DNA from: Candidatus Thiovulum stygium
GTDB taxonomy: Bacteria; Campylobacterota; Campylobacteria; Campylobacterales; Thiovulaceae
DNA: 64,000 bases
Direction of reading: 5' to 3'
NCBI GenBank assembly: GCA_021582295.1
Contig: CP091137.1
Span: 1,660,915-1,724,914 of the forward strand
Positions 10,106-20,204 of this stretch are shown in pieces; position 1 is the stretch's first letter, and the number at the start of each line of letters is the position of its first letter. The notes beneath the pieces are model-generated. The model was not told the origin of the DNA, did no database searches, and worked only from the letters and a program-made list of their open reading frames with translations. The position numbers and the translations under genes are program-made.

Positions 10106-10603
10106 CTAGCCCTCTTTTTTCTTAAGACCTAACCAACCTTTTATTTCATCAACGAAATTCCAAAAAGTTAATTTAAAAGCCATTCTGATACTTGCAGATT
10201 TTGCTGCATTTGAAAACAAAAGCCATAAACTAGAAAATGGGGATCTTGGATCTTCTTGATAATCCATTTCATGCCATCTTGTTTTTTCGCCAAATATCAA
10301 AGCAACTAATTTTCGTCTTAAATCTGTGTCAGTATCAGCATTTTTAAACCTCATCGTAAATCTGTTTCCGAATAAAAATCTTAAAAAGTTTCCATAAATT
10401 GGAAAAAGACGACCATCATTATCATAAATTAAAATTTTTATCTCTTGTCCTGAACTTAATTTTGGTTTCATTTGTTCAACAACTGATGGAGCAAATTGAA
10501 CTGCTAAACCAGAAAGAGATAAATCGAAAATTTGACCAATATATGTCTCTGTTTCTACTTTAACGATAATTTTTTCATTTGACGGAACTCGAACATATTC
10601 ACG
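10106..10603 (-). pseudogene. 3' fragment of a cellulose-synthase-like (PilZ) gene, cut at an intron junction
   Basis: The frame is open from the junction at 10603 to the stop at 10106 (165 codons). It begins REYVRVPSNEKIIV and carries QIFDLSLSGLAV, the D-x-S-x-x-G core of a PilZ c-di-GMP-binding domain. The tail (LIFGEKTRWHEM, LWLLFSNAAKSASI) resembles the region after PilZ in BcsA-type cellulose synthases. The glycosyltransferase part is missing: at 10604 the sequence changes abruptly to the 5' end of a group II intron on the opposite strand. A short protein could start at the internal ATG at 10471, but the gene is truncated. It contains an octamer at 10348. Confidence 0.7.
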
Positions 10604-11143
10604 GTGCGATTCGTTAGTTAGACGAAATAAACAAATCTAACTGGTTTATACTTATAGAGTATAAATTAACTGATATTCTGATTACTGGAATGAGAGAGTA
10701 ACGACTCGAAACGGTAAGCCTGAGACTCCGATATGCGATAAGAATCGTTAAATTCGAATCGTATAAAGCTCGGTAAAGTCGGTTGTGGTGTTAGCCTAAT
10801 TATAGAAATATAAAGGAAATGCGACCTCGAGGGAGGCGACTAACATATAGATCGGGGCTCTATAAAATTTTTATGATGAGTATGTTACTAAAAGTAACGG
10901 ACAAATTTCCGAATTCAACAGTCTAAAATAGTAATAAATCGAAAGGTTTATCATTTAATAAAGGACAATCGAGGTAAAGTAAAAATCTGTTTTATGAAAT
11001 ACCTTATATCATTAAAGGTGATATCCAGATTGTAGGCTGATGGGGAACATCTAACAAAATATGTAAAGATAAGAATATCGGAACGAAGAAAGTTACAGAT
11101 ATTGAGATTTAACGATCGAGGAAATAGTTAGCCATAAGATATA
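10604..11143 (+). mobile_element. Truncated group II intron (5' ~540 nt only)
   Basis: The segment starts GTGCGATTCGTTAGTTAG, a GUGYG-type group II intron 5' end. It aligns along its whole length, at roughly 85-90% identity by eye, with the first ~540 nt of the intron that splits trxB (33261 downward on the minus strand). Shared stretches include AATGAGAGAGTAACGACTCG and GCGACCTCGAGGGAGGCGAC. No domain V or IEP sequence follows. It stops inside a surface-protein fragment at about 11143, so it is a dead 5' fragment. It lies antisense to the cellulose-synthase remnant. Confidence 0.88.
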
Positions 11144-11580
11144 TCAACATCATTAACATAAATGTCTATATAACTATTGTTTTCAAGAATTACATTATTG
11201 AAAATTGCTGAATGTGAATTCGAATTGCTTTTTTCACTAATATAATATTGAGTTCCGCCAAAAGTTAAATCAGCACTAATATCAGGCGAACCACCAAAAA
11301 TATCCCAATTACTACCTTTTGAACTTATAGAAACAGATACATTATAAATAGCTTTTTTATTTATTACATTGATAGTTTTTGAAGCCAAATAATATTGATT
11401 ATTTGTTGTTAAAGATATGTTCCATTCACCCTCTGTCAAGTTTAAATCAATACTTTTTGCTTCAATCGTAAGATTATAATCCTTATTAGATACAACCCAT
11501 TTATAATTAGCAATATTCTGATCTCCAATATTTTTAGCACTAAGTTTATATAAATCTGAAAAATATCCTGATGTATTATA
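11128..11580 (-). pseudogene. Fragment of a PKD/Ig-like surface protein
   Basis: The open frame reads NSYNTSGYFSDLYKLSAKNI then YKWVVSNKDYNLTIEAKSID and LTEGEWNISLTTN. This beta-rich pattern resembles PKD or Ig-like repeats of secreted adhesins. It has no start of its own: upstream it merges with the last codons of the methyltransferase frame, and its end (DISYG-stop) lies in intron-derived sequence. It is therefore a gene piece trapped between the intron fragment and the restriction-modification module. The motif NSYN(T/S)S recurs in the decayed gene at 62.3-63.1 kb. Confidence 0.55.
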
Positions 11581-11581
11581 A

Positions 11582-12580
11582 CTATTTTTTCTCCAAGATA
11601 TGTAAATACTCATAAGTCATATTTGCCTTATGATTTCTATTTTCGGTTTTATCCGCTTTAAATCTTTGGTATTCTTTGGTTTTCAAATCATAAGAACCGT
11701 AGTTCTCCATAATCTTTCTAACTTCATCTGCACTCATAAGACCTTCATTGTTGTAACTTAGAAATATATATTTAAAGTTTGCATTTTTTATCAACGCTTC
11801 AAAACTTTTAGCCACCTCATTTTTTTTGCAGTAGTTTGAACGGTTGTATTCCCTTAGTCCTGTTTTACCAATAGGAACAAAATCATCATACAAAGTTATC
11901 GTATTTAAGAGATGATAGTTTGCACTATATTGTCTTTGGTTGTAAGGTGGGTCAAGGTATAAAATATCCCCTTCAATTTTTTTAATAAGCTCATTTGCAT
12001 CTTCGTTATAAACTTTGTGTTCATTTTCATTTTCTTCAAAAAGTGCAGGCTCTAGTATCAATTCTTTAGAAGCTGACTTTTTTATATGTTTCAAATATGC
12101 TCCATATACAGAAGCTGTATTTGCTACTTTATCAGCACTTTCAATCAATGAAGCAAGTAAAAAATAGTACTCACTTGGGCTTATTGTTTGAGCTTTTTGC
12201 CATTCATCGATTTTAGTTCTGATGGTATCTATCTTCTTACCATTAATATCGCTAAAATATTGCCGTTCACCATGACCGCCTAGACAATAGTTTTTATAGA
12301 TAAACCCATCTTCTTTTAAATCCAAACTATTTAACTCATCAATCAAGTGAGAATAAGCAAATCCAATATGATTTCCAATGTAATTTTTGTTAAGAACAAA
12401 ACTATAACTTTCTAAATCATTTGTAATAACTTGCTTTACCTCTTTTTTTACACTTCTTCCAACCGCTCCAGTTCCAGCAAAAATATCACAAAATACTTTA
12501 TCTTCTAATTCACCACTTGAATTTTTAATCGTATCTTTTATCCAAGATGAAAGTTTAAATTTTGAGCCGATATAATTCAT
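11582..12580 (-). CDS. Type II DNA adenine-N6 methyltransferase (D12 class)
   Basis: The 332-residue protein starts MNYIGSKFKLSSWI, typical of the D12/Dam-like class. Motif I is CDIFAGTGAVGR (~30-41, SAM binding) and the catalytic motif IV is LYLDPPYNQRQY (~207-218, DPPY). It methylates adenine at N6 and would protect the host from the nearby HNH nuclease. Its start overlaps the stop of the HTH gene by one base (TAATG), indicating one transcription unit. The recognition sequence cannot be deduced. No GATGAGGT octamer occurs in this module, consistent with recent acquisition. Confidence 0.9.
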   Translation of the reverse strand: MNYIGSKFKLSSWIKDTIKNSSGELEDKVFCDIFAGTGAVGRSVKKEVKQVITNDLESYSFVLNKNYIGNHIGFAYSHLIDELNSLDLKEDGFIYKNYCLGGHGERQYFSDINGKKIDTIRTKIDEWQKAQTISPSEYYFLLASLIESADKVANTASVYGAYLKHIKKSASKELILEPALFEENENEHKVYNEDANELIKKIEGDILYLDPPYNQRQYSANYHLLNTITLYDDFVPIGKTGLREYNRSNYCKKNEVAKSFEALIKNANFKYIFLSYNNEGLMSADEVRKIMENYGSYDLKTKEYQRFKADKTENRNHKANMTYEYLHILEKK

Positions 12581-12801
12581 TATTTCTCTTTTGTGTTTTT
12601 TTCTTTGATAATCTCAAGCGGACTAATATCAAAAAACTCTGCTAATTCAACTACATTACTTTTTATAGGGATAAACTTATCCGATAAAATATTTGATAGT
12701 TGAGTTTTTGAAATACCCAAACTATTTGCCAACTCTTGTAATCTTGCAATTTGTTTTTTTGCCATTAATTCTCTTATTTTAAATTTATCAATTTCTACCA
12801 A
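12580..12801 (-). CDS. HTH (Cro/CI-type) regulator of the restriction module
   Basis: The 73-residue protein has a helix-turn-helix of the Xre family: LQELANSLGISKTQLSNILS, followed by IKSNVVELAEFFDISPLEII. Small HTH proteins between the nuclease and methyltransferase genes usually act as controller (C) proteins. They delay nuclease expression until methylation is established. The order HNH nuclease, HTH, methyltransferase supports that role, which remains an inference. No operator was identified. Confidence 0.85.
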   Translation of the reverse strand: MVEIDKFKIRELMAKKQIARLQELANSLGISKTQLSNILSDKFIPIKSNVVELAEFFDISPLEIIKEKNTKEK

Positions 12802-12849
12802 AATTATATCCTATTTTTATTTAAAAGTCAAATATTTTATGAACTATTA

Positions 12850-13485
12850 TTAACTATTTGATGAATTTTTTAATTCTAAAGCTTGTCTAAATGCAATTGG
12901 GTCATACCAAAAACAACCAATACAACCTAATTCCGCCGTATAATTACTATTTCCTACTGTAAATGATACAGGATAACCCAGTAATTTTGCATCATATCGC
13001 AGATTGGTTTCTTTACATTCTTTGCAGAATTGCCTTTTTGCATCATTCGCTGGTTTGCTAAGAGGTTGGAAGTCATCTATTGTCTGAGTAGTTGTATTCA
13101 TAACTCTTGAATCATCTTTTCTTCCATCTTTATGGTCTACTTCTGTTTTATGGTCACAACTTCTATTTGTTCCTAGTATTACACATCTTTTTTGTGCAAT
13201 TTCTCTTTTTATATCACTTCTTATAGATTGAGTATGAGTTGAAGTATGACAAGTATTAAATCCATTTAATCGAATTCTATCAATTTTATTTCCAGTAGTA
13301 ATTGATTTATCCGTTTCTAAAATATATTTTTTTGCTATAGTTGATGATTTTCGACCCCAGTTTAAACCATTTAGTAACTCTAATGTTGAATATCTTCCAA
13401 CAAATTCAGATGTATTAACCCATCTTGATATACCATTCTCATCTGGTTGTGCTAATTCTAAAAATAATTCTTGTTGTGTTGGCAT
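12850..13485 (-). CDS. HNH-family type II restriction endonuclease
   Basis: The 211-residue protein carries an HNH nuclease core: EVDHKDGRKDD (~117-127), DDFQPLSKPANDAKR (~138-152, the central N) and paired cysteines CKECKETNLR and LGCIGCFWYD that probably bind structural zinc. The N-terminal half (RWVNTSEFVGRYSTLELLN) may read the target. Its position next to an HTH controller and an adenine methyltransferase marks it as the nuclease of a type II module. The cut site is unknown. The start is an ATG behind an AAGGAATT-like ribosome-binding site. Confidence 0.85.
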   Translation of the reverse strand: MPTQQELFLELAQPDENGISRWVNTSEFVGRYSTLELLNGLNWGRKSSTIAKKYILETDKSITTGNKIDRIRLNGFNTCHTSTHTQSIRSDIKREIAQKRCVILGTNRSCDHKTEVDHKDGRKDDSRVMNTTTQTIDDFQPLSKPANDAKRQFCKECKETNLRYDAKLLGYPVSFTVGNSNYTAELGCIGCFWYDPIAFRQALELKNSSNS

Positions 13486-13702
13486 TAGATAATTCCTTGT
13501 TTGATTAATAATATATTAAATTTTAACATATATAAGTTTATATTTAAATATAATTAATCTCATCTACTATATTGAATGATTCAACTTGTTTCAATATCAC
13601 ATATAATTCTATGAACAATTTTAAAATTTCAAATTTATTGCTAAAAATAGTAAATTAAAAAATTGAAATATCTTTAAATATATAAAATATAGGAAATATA
13701 AT

Positions 13703-15319
13703 ATGAAAAAATATATTTTTGTTACTGGCGGAGTTTTATCTTCTTTAGGTAAAGGAATAACTGCTTCAAGTATTGGAGCTTTGTTAAAAAGTTCTAATTT
13801 AAAAATCGGTATGTTAAAAATAGATCCATATATTAATGTTGATCCTGGAACTATGAGTCCGCTTGAACATGGTGAAGTTTTTGTTACTGAAGATGGAGCT
13901 GAAACTGATCTCGATTTAGGAAATTATGAACGATTTCTTGATAAAGCTTTTTCAAAACGATCAAATTTTACAACCGGACAAATTTATAGTTCTGTAATTG
14001 AACGAGAACGAAAAGGTGGTTATTTAGGCAAAACGATTCAAGTTGTGCCACATATAGTTGATGAGATAAAAGATCGAATTATTTTTGCAAGTGAAGGTCA
14101 TGATATTTTAGTGGTGGAACTTGGTGGAACTGTTGGTGATATTGAAGGTTTGCCATTTCTTGAAGCGATTCGCGAATTGAAACATATTTTGCCTCCCGAA
14201 GATACATTATTTATTCATGTAACTCTTGTTCCATATATAAAAGTTGCTGGAGAATTAAAAACAAAACCGACTCAACATTCAGTTCAAGAGTTAAGACGAA
14301 TAGGTATTTCTCCGAAGATTTTAATAACTAGATCTGAAAAACCATTAACAAAATCGATAAAATCGAAACTTGCAATGAGTTGTGATGTTGATGAAAGTAG
14401 TATTTTTGAATCATTGGATGCAAGTAGCATATATGAAATTCCATTAAAACTATTATCACAAAATATTTTATATCCAATAGCAGTTCATTTAAAACTGCCT
14501 CCTTTAGAACCTCATATGGAAGTTTGGGATTCACTTGTGAAAAGAATTATTTCACCAAAAGATGAGGTTAAACTTGCATTTGTAGGAAAATATGTAAAAT
14601 TAAAAGAGAGTTATAAATCGCTAACAGAAGCAATTGTTCATGCAGGAGCTCATTTAAATCGAAAAGTTGTTCTTGAATGGATAGATTCTGAAGATCTCGA
14701 AAAAGATATAAATCTTGATGAGGTTTTTACAGAAGTTGATGGAATTCTTGTTGCTGGTGGTTTTGGTTCGCGAGGTATCGAAGGTAAAATTAAAGCAATT
14801 AAATATGCTAGAGAAAATAAAAAGCCATTTTTAGGAATTTGTCTTGGAATGCAATTAGCAATGATTGAATTTGCAAAAAATGTCTTACATATAAAAGATG
14901 CAAACTCTATCGAATTTAATACAAATACAAAAGAACCTATTATTTATTTAATAGATACTTTTTTAGATCAAGCTGGGAATCGACAAATTAGAACTCATTC
15001 AACTCCACTTGGTGGAACAATGAGACTTGGTTCATATTCGTGTCAAACAAAAGAAAATTCAAAATTAAGAGAGGCATATTTTGATGCTGAAACGATTTCT
15101 GAACGACATCGACATAGATATGAAGCGAATCCTGTTTATCGAGAACGATTTGAAAAAGCTGGTTTAATCGTTACTGGTGAATCAGATGGTTTAATCGAAG
15201 CCATCGAACTTGAAAATCACCCTTGGTTTCTTGGAGTTCAATTTCATCCTGAATTTACATCAAGACTTCAAACTCCAAATCCAACTATTTTAGCTTTTAT
15301 TAAAAATCTAAAAAAATAG
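13703..15319 (+). CDS. pyrG: CTP synthase
   Basis: At 538 residues this is a full-length CTP synthase, which makes CTP from UTP, ATP and glutamine. The synthetase domain starts [17 protein letters not shown] (P-loop) and contains [13 protein letters not shown] and the CTP-feedback region. The C-terminal glutaminase domain has [17 protein letters not shown] with the catalytic Cys, and a terminal [11 protein letters not shown] with the catalytic His/Glu. It is transcribed alone after a 217-bp AT-rich gap. Its stop is TAG, showing that TAG is a normal terminator in this genome. It contains octamers at 14561 and 14717. Confidence 0.99.
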   Translation: MKKYIFVTGGVLSSLGKGITASSIGALLKSSNLKIGMLKIDPYINVDPGTMSPLEHGEVFVTEDGAETDLDLGNYERFLDKAFSKRSNFTTGQIYSSVIERERKGGYLGKTIQVVPHIVDEIKDRIIFASEGHDILVVELGGTVGDIEGLPFLEAIRELKHILPPEDTLFIHVTLVPYIKVAGELKTKPTQHSVQELRRIGISPKILITRSEKPLTKSIKSKLAMSCDVDESSIFESLDASSIYEIPLKLLSQNILYPIAVHLKLPPLEPHMEVWDSLVKRIISPKDEVKLAFVGKYVKLKESYKSLTEAIVHAGAHLNRKVVLEWIDSEDLEKDINLDEVFTEVDGILVAGGFGSRGIEGKIKAIKYARENKKPFLGICLGMQLAMIEFAKNVLHIKDANSIEFNTNTKEPIIYLIDTFLDQAGNRQIRTHSTPLGGTMRLGSYSCQTKENSKLREAYFDAETISERHRHRYEANPVYRERFEKAGLIVTGESDGLIEAIELENHPWFLGVQFHPEFTSRLQTPNPTILAFIKNLKK

Positions 15320-15336
15320 ACTAAAAATTTTAAATT

Positions 15337-15374
15337 AACTCTAATAATAAATATATATTGTTATCATTAGAGTT
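15337..15374. terminator. Hairpin terminator downstream of pyrG
   Basis: AACTCTAAT at 15337-15345 pairs with ATTAGAGTT at 15366-15374, with an AT-rich loop between, followed by AAAATTTT. It separates pyrG from the ribosomal operon and could act in either direction. Confidence 0.65.
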
Positions 15375-15402
15375 AAAATTTTAATAAATCTAATTTTTTA
15401 GA

Positions 15403-15408
15403 TATAAT
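15403..15408 (+). promoter_or_regulatory. -10 element (TATAAT) of the rpsL operon
   Basis: A perfect TATAAT lies 31 bases upstream of the rpsL start codon, after a T-rich stretch. Campylobacterota sigma-70 promoters typically rely on the -10 and periodic AT-rich upstream DNA rather than a strong -35, which fits. The ribosome-binding site is GAGGTAAGAG just before the ATG. Confidence 0.6.
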
Positions 15409-15439
15409 ATCAAACACAAATTTTTTCTCGAGGTAAGAG

Positions 15440-15877
15440 ATGCCAACCATAAATCAACTTGTAAGAAAAGGTCGAGAGAAGGTAGAATATAAATCTAAAG
15501 CTCCTGCTCTCTTAAATTCGCCACAAAGACGAGGTGTTTGCACCAGAGTCTATACAACAACTCCTAAAAAACCTAACTCAGCTTTAAGAAAAGTAGCAAA
15601 AGTTAGATTAACAACAGGATTCGAAGTTATTTCATATATCATGGGTGAGGGACATAACCTTCAAGAACACTCAATTGTTCTAGTTCGAGGCGGTAGGGTT
15701 AAAGACTTACCAGGGGTTAAATACCACATCGTTCGAGGTGCTCTCGATACAGCTGGTGTTAACGGTAGAAATGTTTCACGATCTAAATATGGAACTAAAA
15801 AAGCGAAACCAGGTCAAAAAGGTGCTCCAGTTAAAGGTGCTCCAGCTGGTAAAACTGCAGGTAAAAAAAGTAATTAA
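15440..15877 (+). CDS. rpsL: 30S ribosomal protein S12 with extended C-terminus
   Basis: S12 sits at the decoding centre and controls accuracy. The protein starts [15 protein letters not shown] and has the conserved [12 protein letters not shown] (site of streptomycin-resistance Lys) and [16 protein letters not shown]. The normal S12 end ([10 protein letters not shown]) is followed by about 20 additional residues, [20 protein letters not shown], giving 145 residues instead of the usual 123-130. The tail is low-complexity and basic. It is the first gene of the rpsL-rpsG-fusA operon. Confidence 0.97.
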   Translation: MPTINQLVRKGREKVEYKSKAPALLNSPQRRGVCTRVYTTTPKKPNSALRKVAKVRLTTGFEVISYIMGEGHNLQEHSIVLVRGGRVKDLPGVKYHIVRGALDTAGVNGRNVSRSKYGTKKAKPGQKGAPVKGAPAGKTAGKKSN

Positions 15878-15984
15878 ATAATTAAAGTGTATTTCTAAAA
15901 TCCGCAAGTTTTTTAATTTATATTTATAAAAGATTTGAGTAAATTTTGGACTTATGCCAAACACAAATAAAGTTATAGCATTGA

Positions 15985-16473
<489 letters not shown>

Positions 16474-16482
16474 TATAATTAA

Positions 16483-18570
16483 ATGGCTAGAAAAACCCCA
16501 CTTCACGATGTTAGAAACATCGGAATCGCCGCACATATTGATGCTGGTAAAACAACAACAACTGAACGAATTTTATTTTATACAGGTGTAAATCATAAAA
16601 TTGGTGAAGTTCATGATGGTGCTGCTACTATGGACTGGATGGAACAAGAACAAGAACGAGGTATTACAATTACTTCTGCTGCGACAACTTGTCATTGGAA
16701 TGATAAACAAATTAATATTATCGATACTCCAGGGCATGTCGATTTCACAATCGAAGTTGAAAGATCAATGCGAGTTCTTGATGGTGCAGTTGCCGTTTTC
16801 TGTGCAGTTGGTGGTGTTCAACCTCAATCTGAAACAGTTTGGAGACAAGCTAATAAATATGGTGTTCCTAGAATCGTATTCGTTAATAAAATGGATAGAA
16901 CTGGAGCTAATTTTTATAATGTCGAAAAACAAATTAGAGAAAAATTACGAGCAAATGCAGTTCCAATTCAAATTCCTATCGGAGCAGAAGAAACTTTTAA
17001 AGGTGTTATTGACCTCATTAATATGAGAGCTATTCTTTGGGATGATGATGCAAAAATGGGTTCTGAATATTTTGTTAGACCTATTCCTGCTGAACTTCAA
17101 GCAAAAGCTGATGAATATCGAGAAAAAATGATCGAAGGTATTTCTGAAGCTGATGGCAATGAAGAAATTATGGAAAAATTCTTAAATGGTGAAGATTTAA
17201 GTATTTCTGAATTAATGGCTGGATTAAAAAGAGCTACACATCAAATGAAAGCTATCCCAATGACTTGCGGATCTGCTTTTAAAAATAAAGGTGTTCAAAC
17301 TCTTCTTGATGCTGTTGTTGATTATTTACCCTCTCCAACTGAAGTTGCTGATATTAGAGGTGTTCTTGCTAATGATGAAAGCAAAGAAGTTATCGTAAAA
17401 TCAAGTGATGAGGGGGAATTTGCTGCCCTTGCATTTAAAATTATGACTGATCCATTTGTTGGACAATTGACATTTATTCGAGTTTATCGAGGCAAACTTG
17501 ATGCAGGTAGTTATGCTATTAATACAACTAAAGGCAAAAAAGAGAGAGTCGGACGACTTTTAAAAATGCATGCCAATAAACGAGAAGAGATTAAAGAATT
17601 ACATGCTGGTGAAATCGGTGCTGTTGTTGGTTTAAAAGATACAATTACTGGTGATACTTTATGTTCTGATAGAGATCTTGTTATTCTTGAAAGAATGGAA
17701 TTCCCAGAACCTGTTATTTCTGTTGCTGTTGAACCAAAAACAAAAGCAGATCAAGAAAAAATGGGTATCGCTTTATCAAAATTAGCTCAAGAAGATCCAT
17801 CTTTTAGAGTTTCTAGTGATGAAGAGACTGGTCAGACTATTATTTCTGGAATGGGTGAATTACATCTTGAAATTATTGTTGATCGAATGTTCCGAGAGTT
17901 TAAAGTTGAAGCTACTGTTGGTCAGCCTCAAGTTGCATATCGAGAAACTATTAAAAATCAGGTTACTCAAGAATATAAATATGCTAAACAATCAGGTGGT
18001 CGAGGACAATATGGTCATGTATTCATTACTATGAAACCGGGTGAAGCTGGAAGTGGCTTTGTCTTCAAAAACGAAATTAAAGGCGGATCAATTCCTAAAG
18101 AATATGTTCCTGCAGTTGAAAAAGGTTGTGCTGAAGCAATGCAACATGGTGTTTTAGCTGGTTATCCAATTGAAGATATTGAAATCACTCTATTTGATGG
18201 TTCTTTCCACGAAGTCGATTCATCTGAAATGGCTTTTAAATTAGCTGGTTCTATGGCATTTAAAGAGGGTGCAAGAAAAGCAAATCCTGCTATTCTTGAA
18301 CCTCTTATGAAAGTTGAAGTTGAAGTTCCTGAAAGTTATATGGGTGATGTTATCGGAGATTTAAATAGACGACGAGGACAAATCAATGCAATGGATGATC
18401 GAGGCGGAAATAAAACTGTTTTAGCTTTCGTTCCACTTTCTGAAATGTTCGGATATTCAACAGATTTACGAAGTAGCACACAAGGTCGAGGCACATATGC
18501 AATGGAATTTGATCATTACGAAGAAGTTCCAAAAAGTGTTGCTGAAAAAATTATCACAAGTAGAAAATAA
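16483..18570 (+). CDS. fusA: Elongation factor G
   Basis: The 695-residue translocation GTPase has all the G-domain motifs: [13 protein letters not shown] (P-loop), [11 protein letters not shown] (switch I), DTPGHVDF (G3), NKMDRTGA (G4) and GSAFKNKG (G5). Later domains are complete, including [10 protein letters not shown] and the C-terminal [10 protein letters not shown]. It follows rpsG by nine bases and ends the operon; no tuf gene follows, unlike in many proteobacteria. It contains no uptake-type octamer. Confidence 0.99.
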   Translation: MARKTPLHDVRNIGIAAHIDAGKTTTTERILFYTGVNHKIGEVHDGAATMDWMEQEQERGITITSAATTCHWNDKQINIIDTPGHVDFTIEVERSMRVLDGAVAVFCAVGGVQPQSETVWRQANKYGVPRIVFVNKMDRTGANFYNVEKQIREKLRANAVPIQIPIGAEETFKGVIDLINMRAILWDDDAKMGSEYFVRPIPAELQAKADEYREKMIEGISEADGNEEIMEKFLNGEDLSISELMAGLKRATHQMKAIPMTCGSAFKNKGVQTLLDAVVDYLPSPTEVADIRGVLANDESKEVIVKSSDEGEFAALAFKIMTDPFVGQLTFIRVYRGKLDAGSYAINTTKGKKERVGRLLKMHANKREEIKELHAGEIGAVVGLKDTITGDTLCSDRDLVILERMEFPEPVISVAVEPKTKADQEKMGIALSKLAQEDPSFRVSSDEETGQTIISGMGELHLEIIVDRMFREFKVEATVGQPQVAYRETIKNQVTQEYKYAKQSGGRGQYGHVFITMKPGEAGSGFVFKNEIKGGSIPKEYVPAVEKGCAEAMQHGVLAGYPIEDIEITLFDGSFHEVDSSEMAFKLAGSMAFKEGARKANPAILEPLMKVEVEVPESYMGDVIGDLNRRRGQINAMDDRGGNKTVLAFVPLSEMFGYSTDLRSSTQGRGTYAMEFDHYEEVPKSVAEKIITSRK

Positions 18571-18612
18571 ACACTAATTTTTAACTAAAACTTAAAATTA
18601 ATTTATATTATA

Positions 18613-18641
18613 CCCCCCGAGCTTTTCGGGGGAACTTTTTT
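18613..18641 (+). terminator. Rho-independent terminator of the rpsL-rpsG-fusA operon
   Basis: A GC-rich hairpin (CCCCCGA / TCGGGGG around a GCTTT loop) is followed by AACTTTTTT. In this AT-rich sequence the stem stands out clearly and is the best intrinsic terminator in the window. Confidence 0.92.
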
Positions 18642-18669
18642 ATCTCATTTAATCTCAAAAATATAAAAT

Positions 18670-19113
18670 TTATAAATTACAATTTTCGACTTTTACACCA
18701 ATTTTTTGCAAAAAATCTAAACCATCATCTCGATATTTTTCATTATAAACTACTCGTTTGATTCCTGATTGAGCAATTAATTTAGAACACTGTTTGCATG
18801 GCGAATGTGTAATATATAAAGTGCAACCATCAGTTGAAATTCCTCGTTTTGATGAAAATGCTATTATATTTTGTTCAGCATGTAATACAAATTCTGAAGT
18901 TGAACCATCAGGTAATTCGCAACAATTCTCCATTCCTGCAATCGTGCCATTCCAAGCATTTGCCAAAATACGATTTTCTTTTACCAAAACTGCTCCAACC
19001 TGCAATCTTTTACAATAACTCATTCCCGCTGAAAGCATTGCACTCGATAAGAACAGTTTGTCATATCGTAGTTGTTTATCTTCAATATTTGTAAAATCTG
19101 TAAATTTAATCAA
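18670..19113 (-). CDS. dCMP deaminase family protein (ComEB-like)
   Basis: The 147-residue zinc enzyme of the cytidine-deaminase fold contains LHAEQNIIAF, the H-A-E zinc ligand and proton shuttle, and HSPCKQCSKLIAQSGI, the PCxxC zinc ligands. It probably deaminates dCMP to dUMP for thymidylate synthesis. The family is also called ComEB after the Bacillus competence operon, but that does not imply a role in DNA uptake. It is transcribed toward the fusA terminator. Confidence 0.88.
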   Translation of the reverse strand: MIKFTDFTNIEDKQLRYDKLFLSSAMLSAGMSYCKRLQVGAVLVKENRILANAWNGTIAGMENCCELPDGSTSEFVLHAEQNIIAFSSKRGISTDGCTLYITHSPCKQCSKLIAQSGIKRVVYNEKYRDDGLDFLQKIGVKVENCNL

Positions 19114-19154
19114 TTTTAAATCTCCTTTAATTTATATTTAAATTATACAAAAGT

Positions 19155-20024
19155 TTGATAAAATATCAAAAAAGGGTTATTATTGAGTTTGTATGTAAAA
19201 AAAGTCTTGAAAGTTTTTTTATTAGTCAATTTAGTTCGAAATTAATTGGTGATGACGGAGCAATTATTGGAAAAGATATTTTAGTTGGAGATGCTTTTTT
19301 TGAGAATGTCCATTTTAAACGAGAATGGCTGACTCTTGACGAAATTGCTTATAAATCTGTAATTGTAAATATTTCTGATATTTATGCAATGAATGGAATT
19401 CCGAAATATGGCATTTTAACTGTTGCAATTCCGAAAGACTTTTCTAAAAATGAATTGACTCTATTGGCTTCAGGTTTTAAAAAAGCTGAAAAAGATTTTA
19501 ATTTTGAGATTGTTGGCGGTGATACGATTTCAAATTCTAAACTTGATATTTCACTAACGATTTTAGGTTCGCTAAATAGGAAACCTTTAAAAAGAGATGG
19601 TTTAAAATTTGCTGATTTTATCGCTCACACTGGAACTCTTGGGAAATGTGCCAAAGATTTAAAATCACTTTTTAAAGGTTGGAAAATCTCTAAAAAATCT
19701 CCTTTTGTGAAACCAATTATTAGAACTAGATTTATAAGAAAATCTGCTAATTTATTAACAGCAGGATTAGATATTTCAGATGGACTATTTTCTGAATTGA
19801 GTCATCTTTCAAAAATGAGCAAAATTGGGATCAGATTAAATAAAAAAATATCTAAAAATATAGGTTGTTCAGGTGAAGAGTATCAATTGCTTTTTGGAAT
19901 TAAGCCACATAATCTAAGAGAGGTTATAAATATTGCTAAAAATTTAAATACTGATATTAAAATAATTGGTCGAGCTGTGAGAAGTTCTAAATTTAAGAAT
20001 TTTTGCAAACCTCATCATTTTTAA
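19155..20024 (+). CDS. thiL: Thiamine-monophosphate kinase
   Basis: ThiL phosphorylates thiamine monophosphate to the diphosphate cofactor. Family motifs are IGDDGAII, VGDAFFENVHF, NISDIYAMNGIPKY, EIVGGDTI and LDISDGLFSEL (Mg-ATP and substrate sites). The start is uncertain. The frame can begin at TTG 19155, but an AAGGG ribosome-binding site lies six bases before TTG 19183, in the frame one base off. One missing A in the following A7 run would link that start to the rest of the gene. An octamer lies at the extreme 3' end, 20009-20016. Confidence 0.88.
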   Translation: MIKYQKRVIIEFVCKKSLESFFISQFSSKLIGDDGAIIGKDILVGDAFFENVHFKREWLTLDEIAYKSVIVNISDIYAMNGIPKYGILTVAIPKDFSKNELTLLASGFKKAEKDFNFEIVGGDTISNSKLDISLTILGSLNRKPLKRDGLKFADFIAHTGTLGKCAKDLKSLFKGWKISKKSPFVKPIIRTRFIRKSANLLTAGLDISDGLFSELSHLSKMSKIGIRLNKKISKNIGCSGEEYQLLFGIKPHNLREVINIAKNLNTDIKIIGRAVRSSKFKNFCKPHHF

Positions 20025-20075
20025 AATTTAAGAATTAAAACAGCTAATCACAAACTTAACAATATGTTTTAAATA

Positions 20076-20111
20076 AACTTGATATGACGAGACTCAATGT
20101 TATATCAAGTT
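20076..20111. terminator. Hairpin terminator after thiL
   Basis: AACTTGATAT (20076-20085) pairs with ATATCAAGTT (20102-20111), and the stem can be extended outward through AAA/TTT. It lies between thiL and the following lipoprotein gene; GTTTAGTTTAAT follows. Confidence 0.7.
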
Positions 20112-20204
20112 GTTTAGTTTAATAAAATTAAAACTTTGTCGATTTGAATCTAAGATAAAATTAAAACAAATATATTTATCTAAATAAATTTTAAGGCTAA
20201 ATTT

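Noticed and set aside
15776..15964. Open frame on the opposite strand overlapping rpsL
   Set aside because: It is a shadow of the conserved S12 gene and has Phe/Ser-rich nonsense composition.
16601..17026. Long overlapping frame inside fusA
   Set aside because: Alternative frame of a highly conserved gene with no independent signals.
18670..19113. The dCMP deaminase gene as evidence of a competence operon (ComEB)
   Set aside because: The name is historical; no other competence genes adjoin it, so it gives no support to the uptake-sequence idea.
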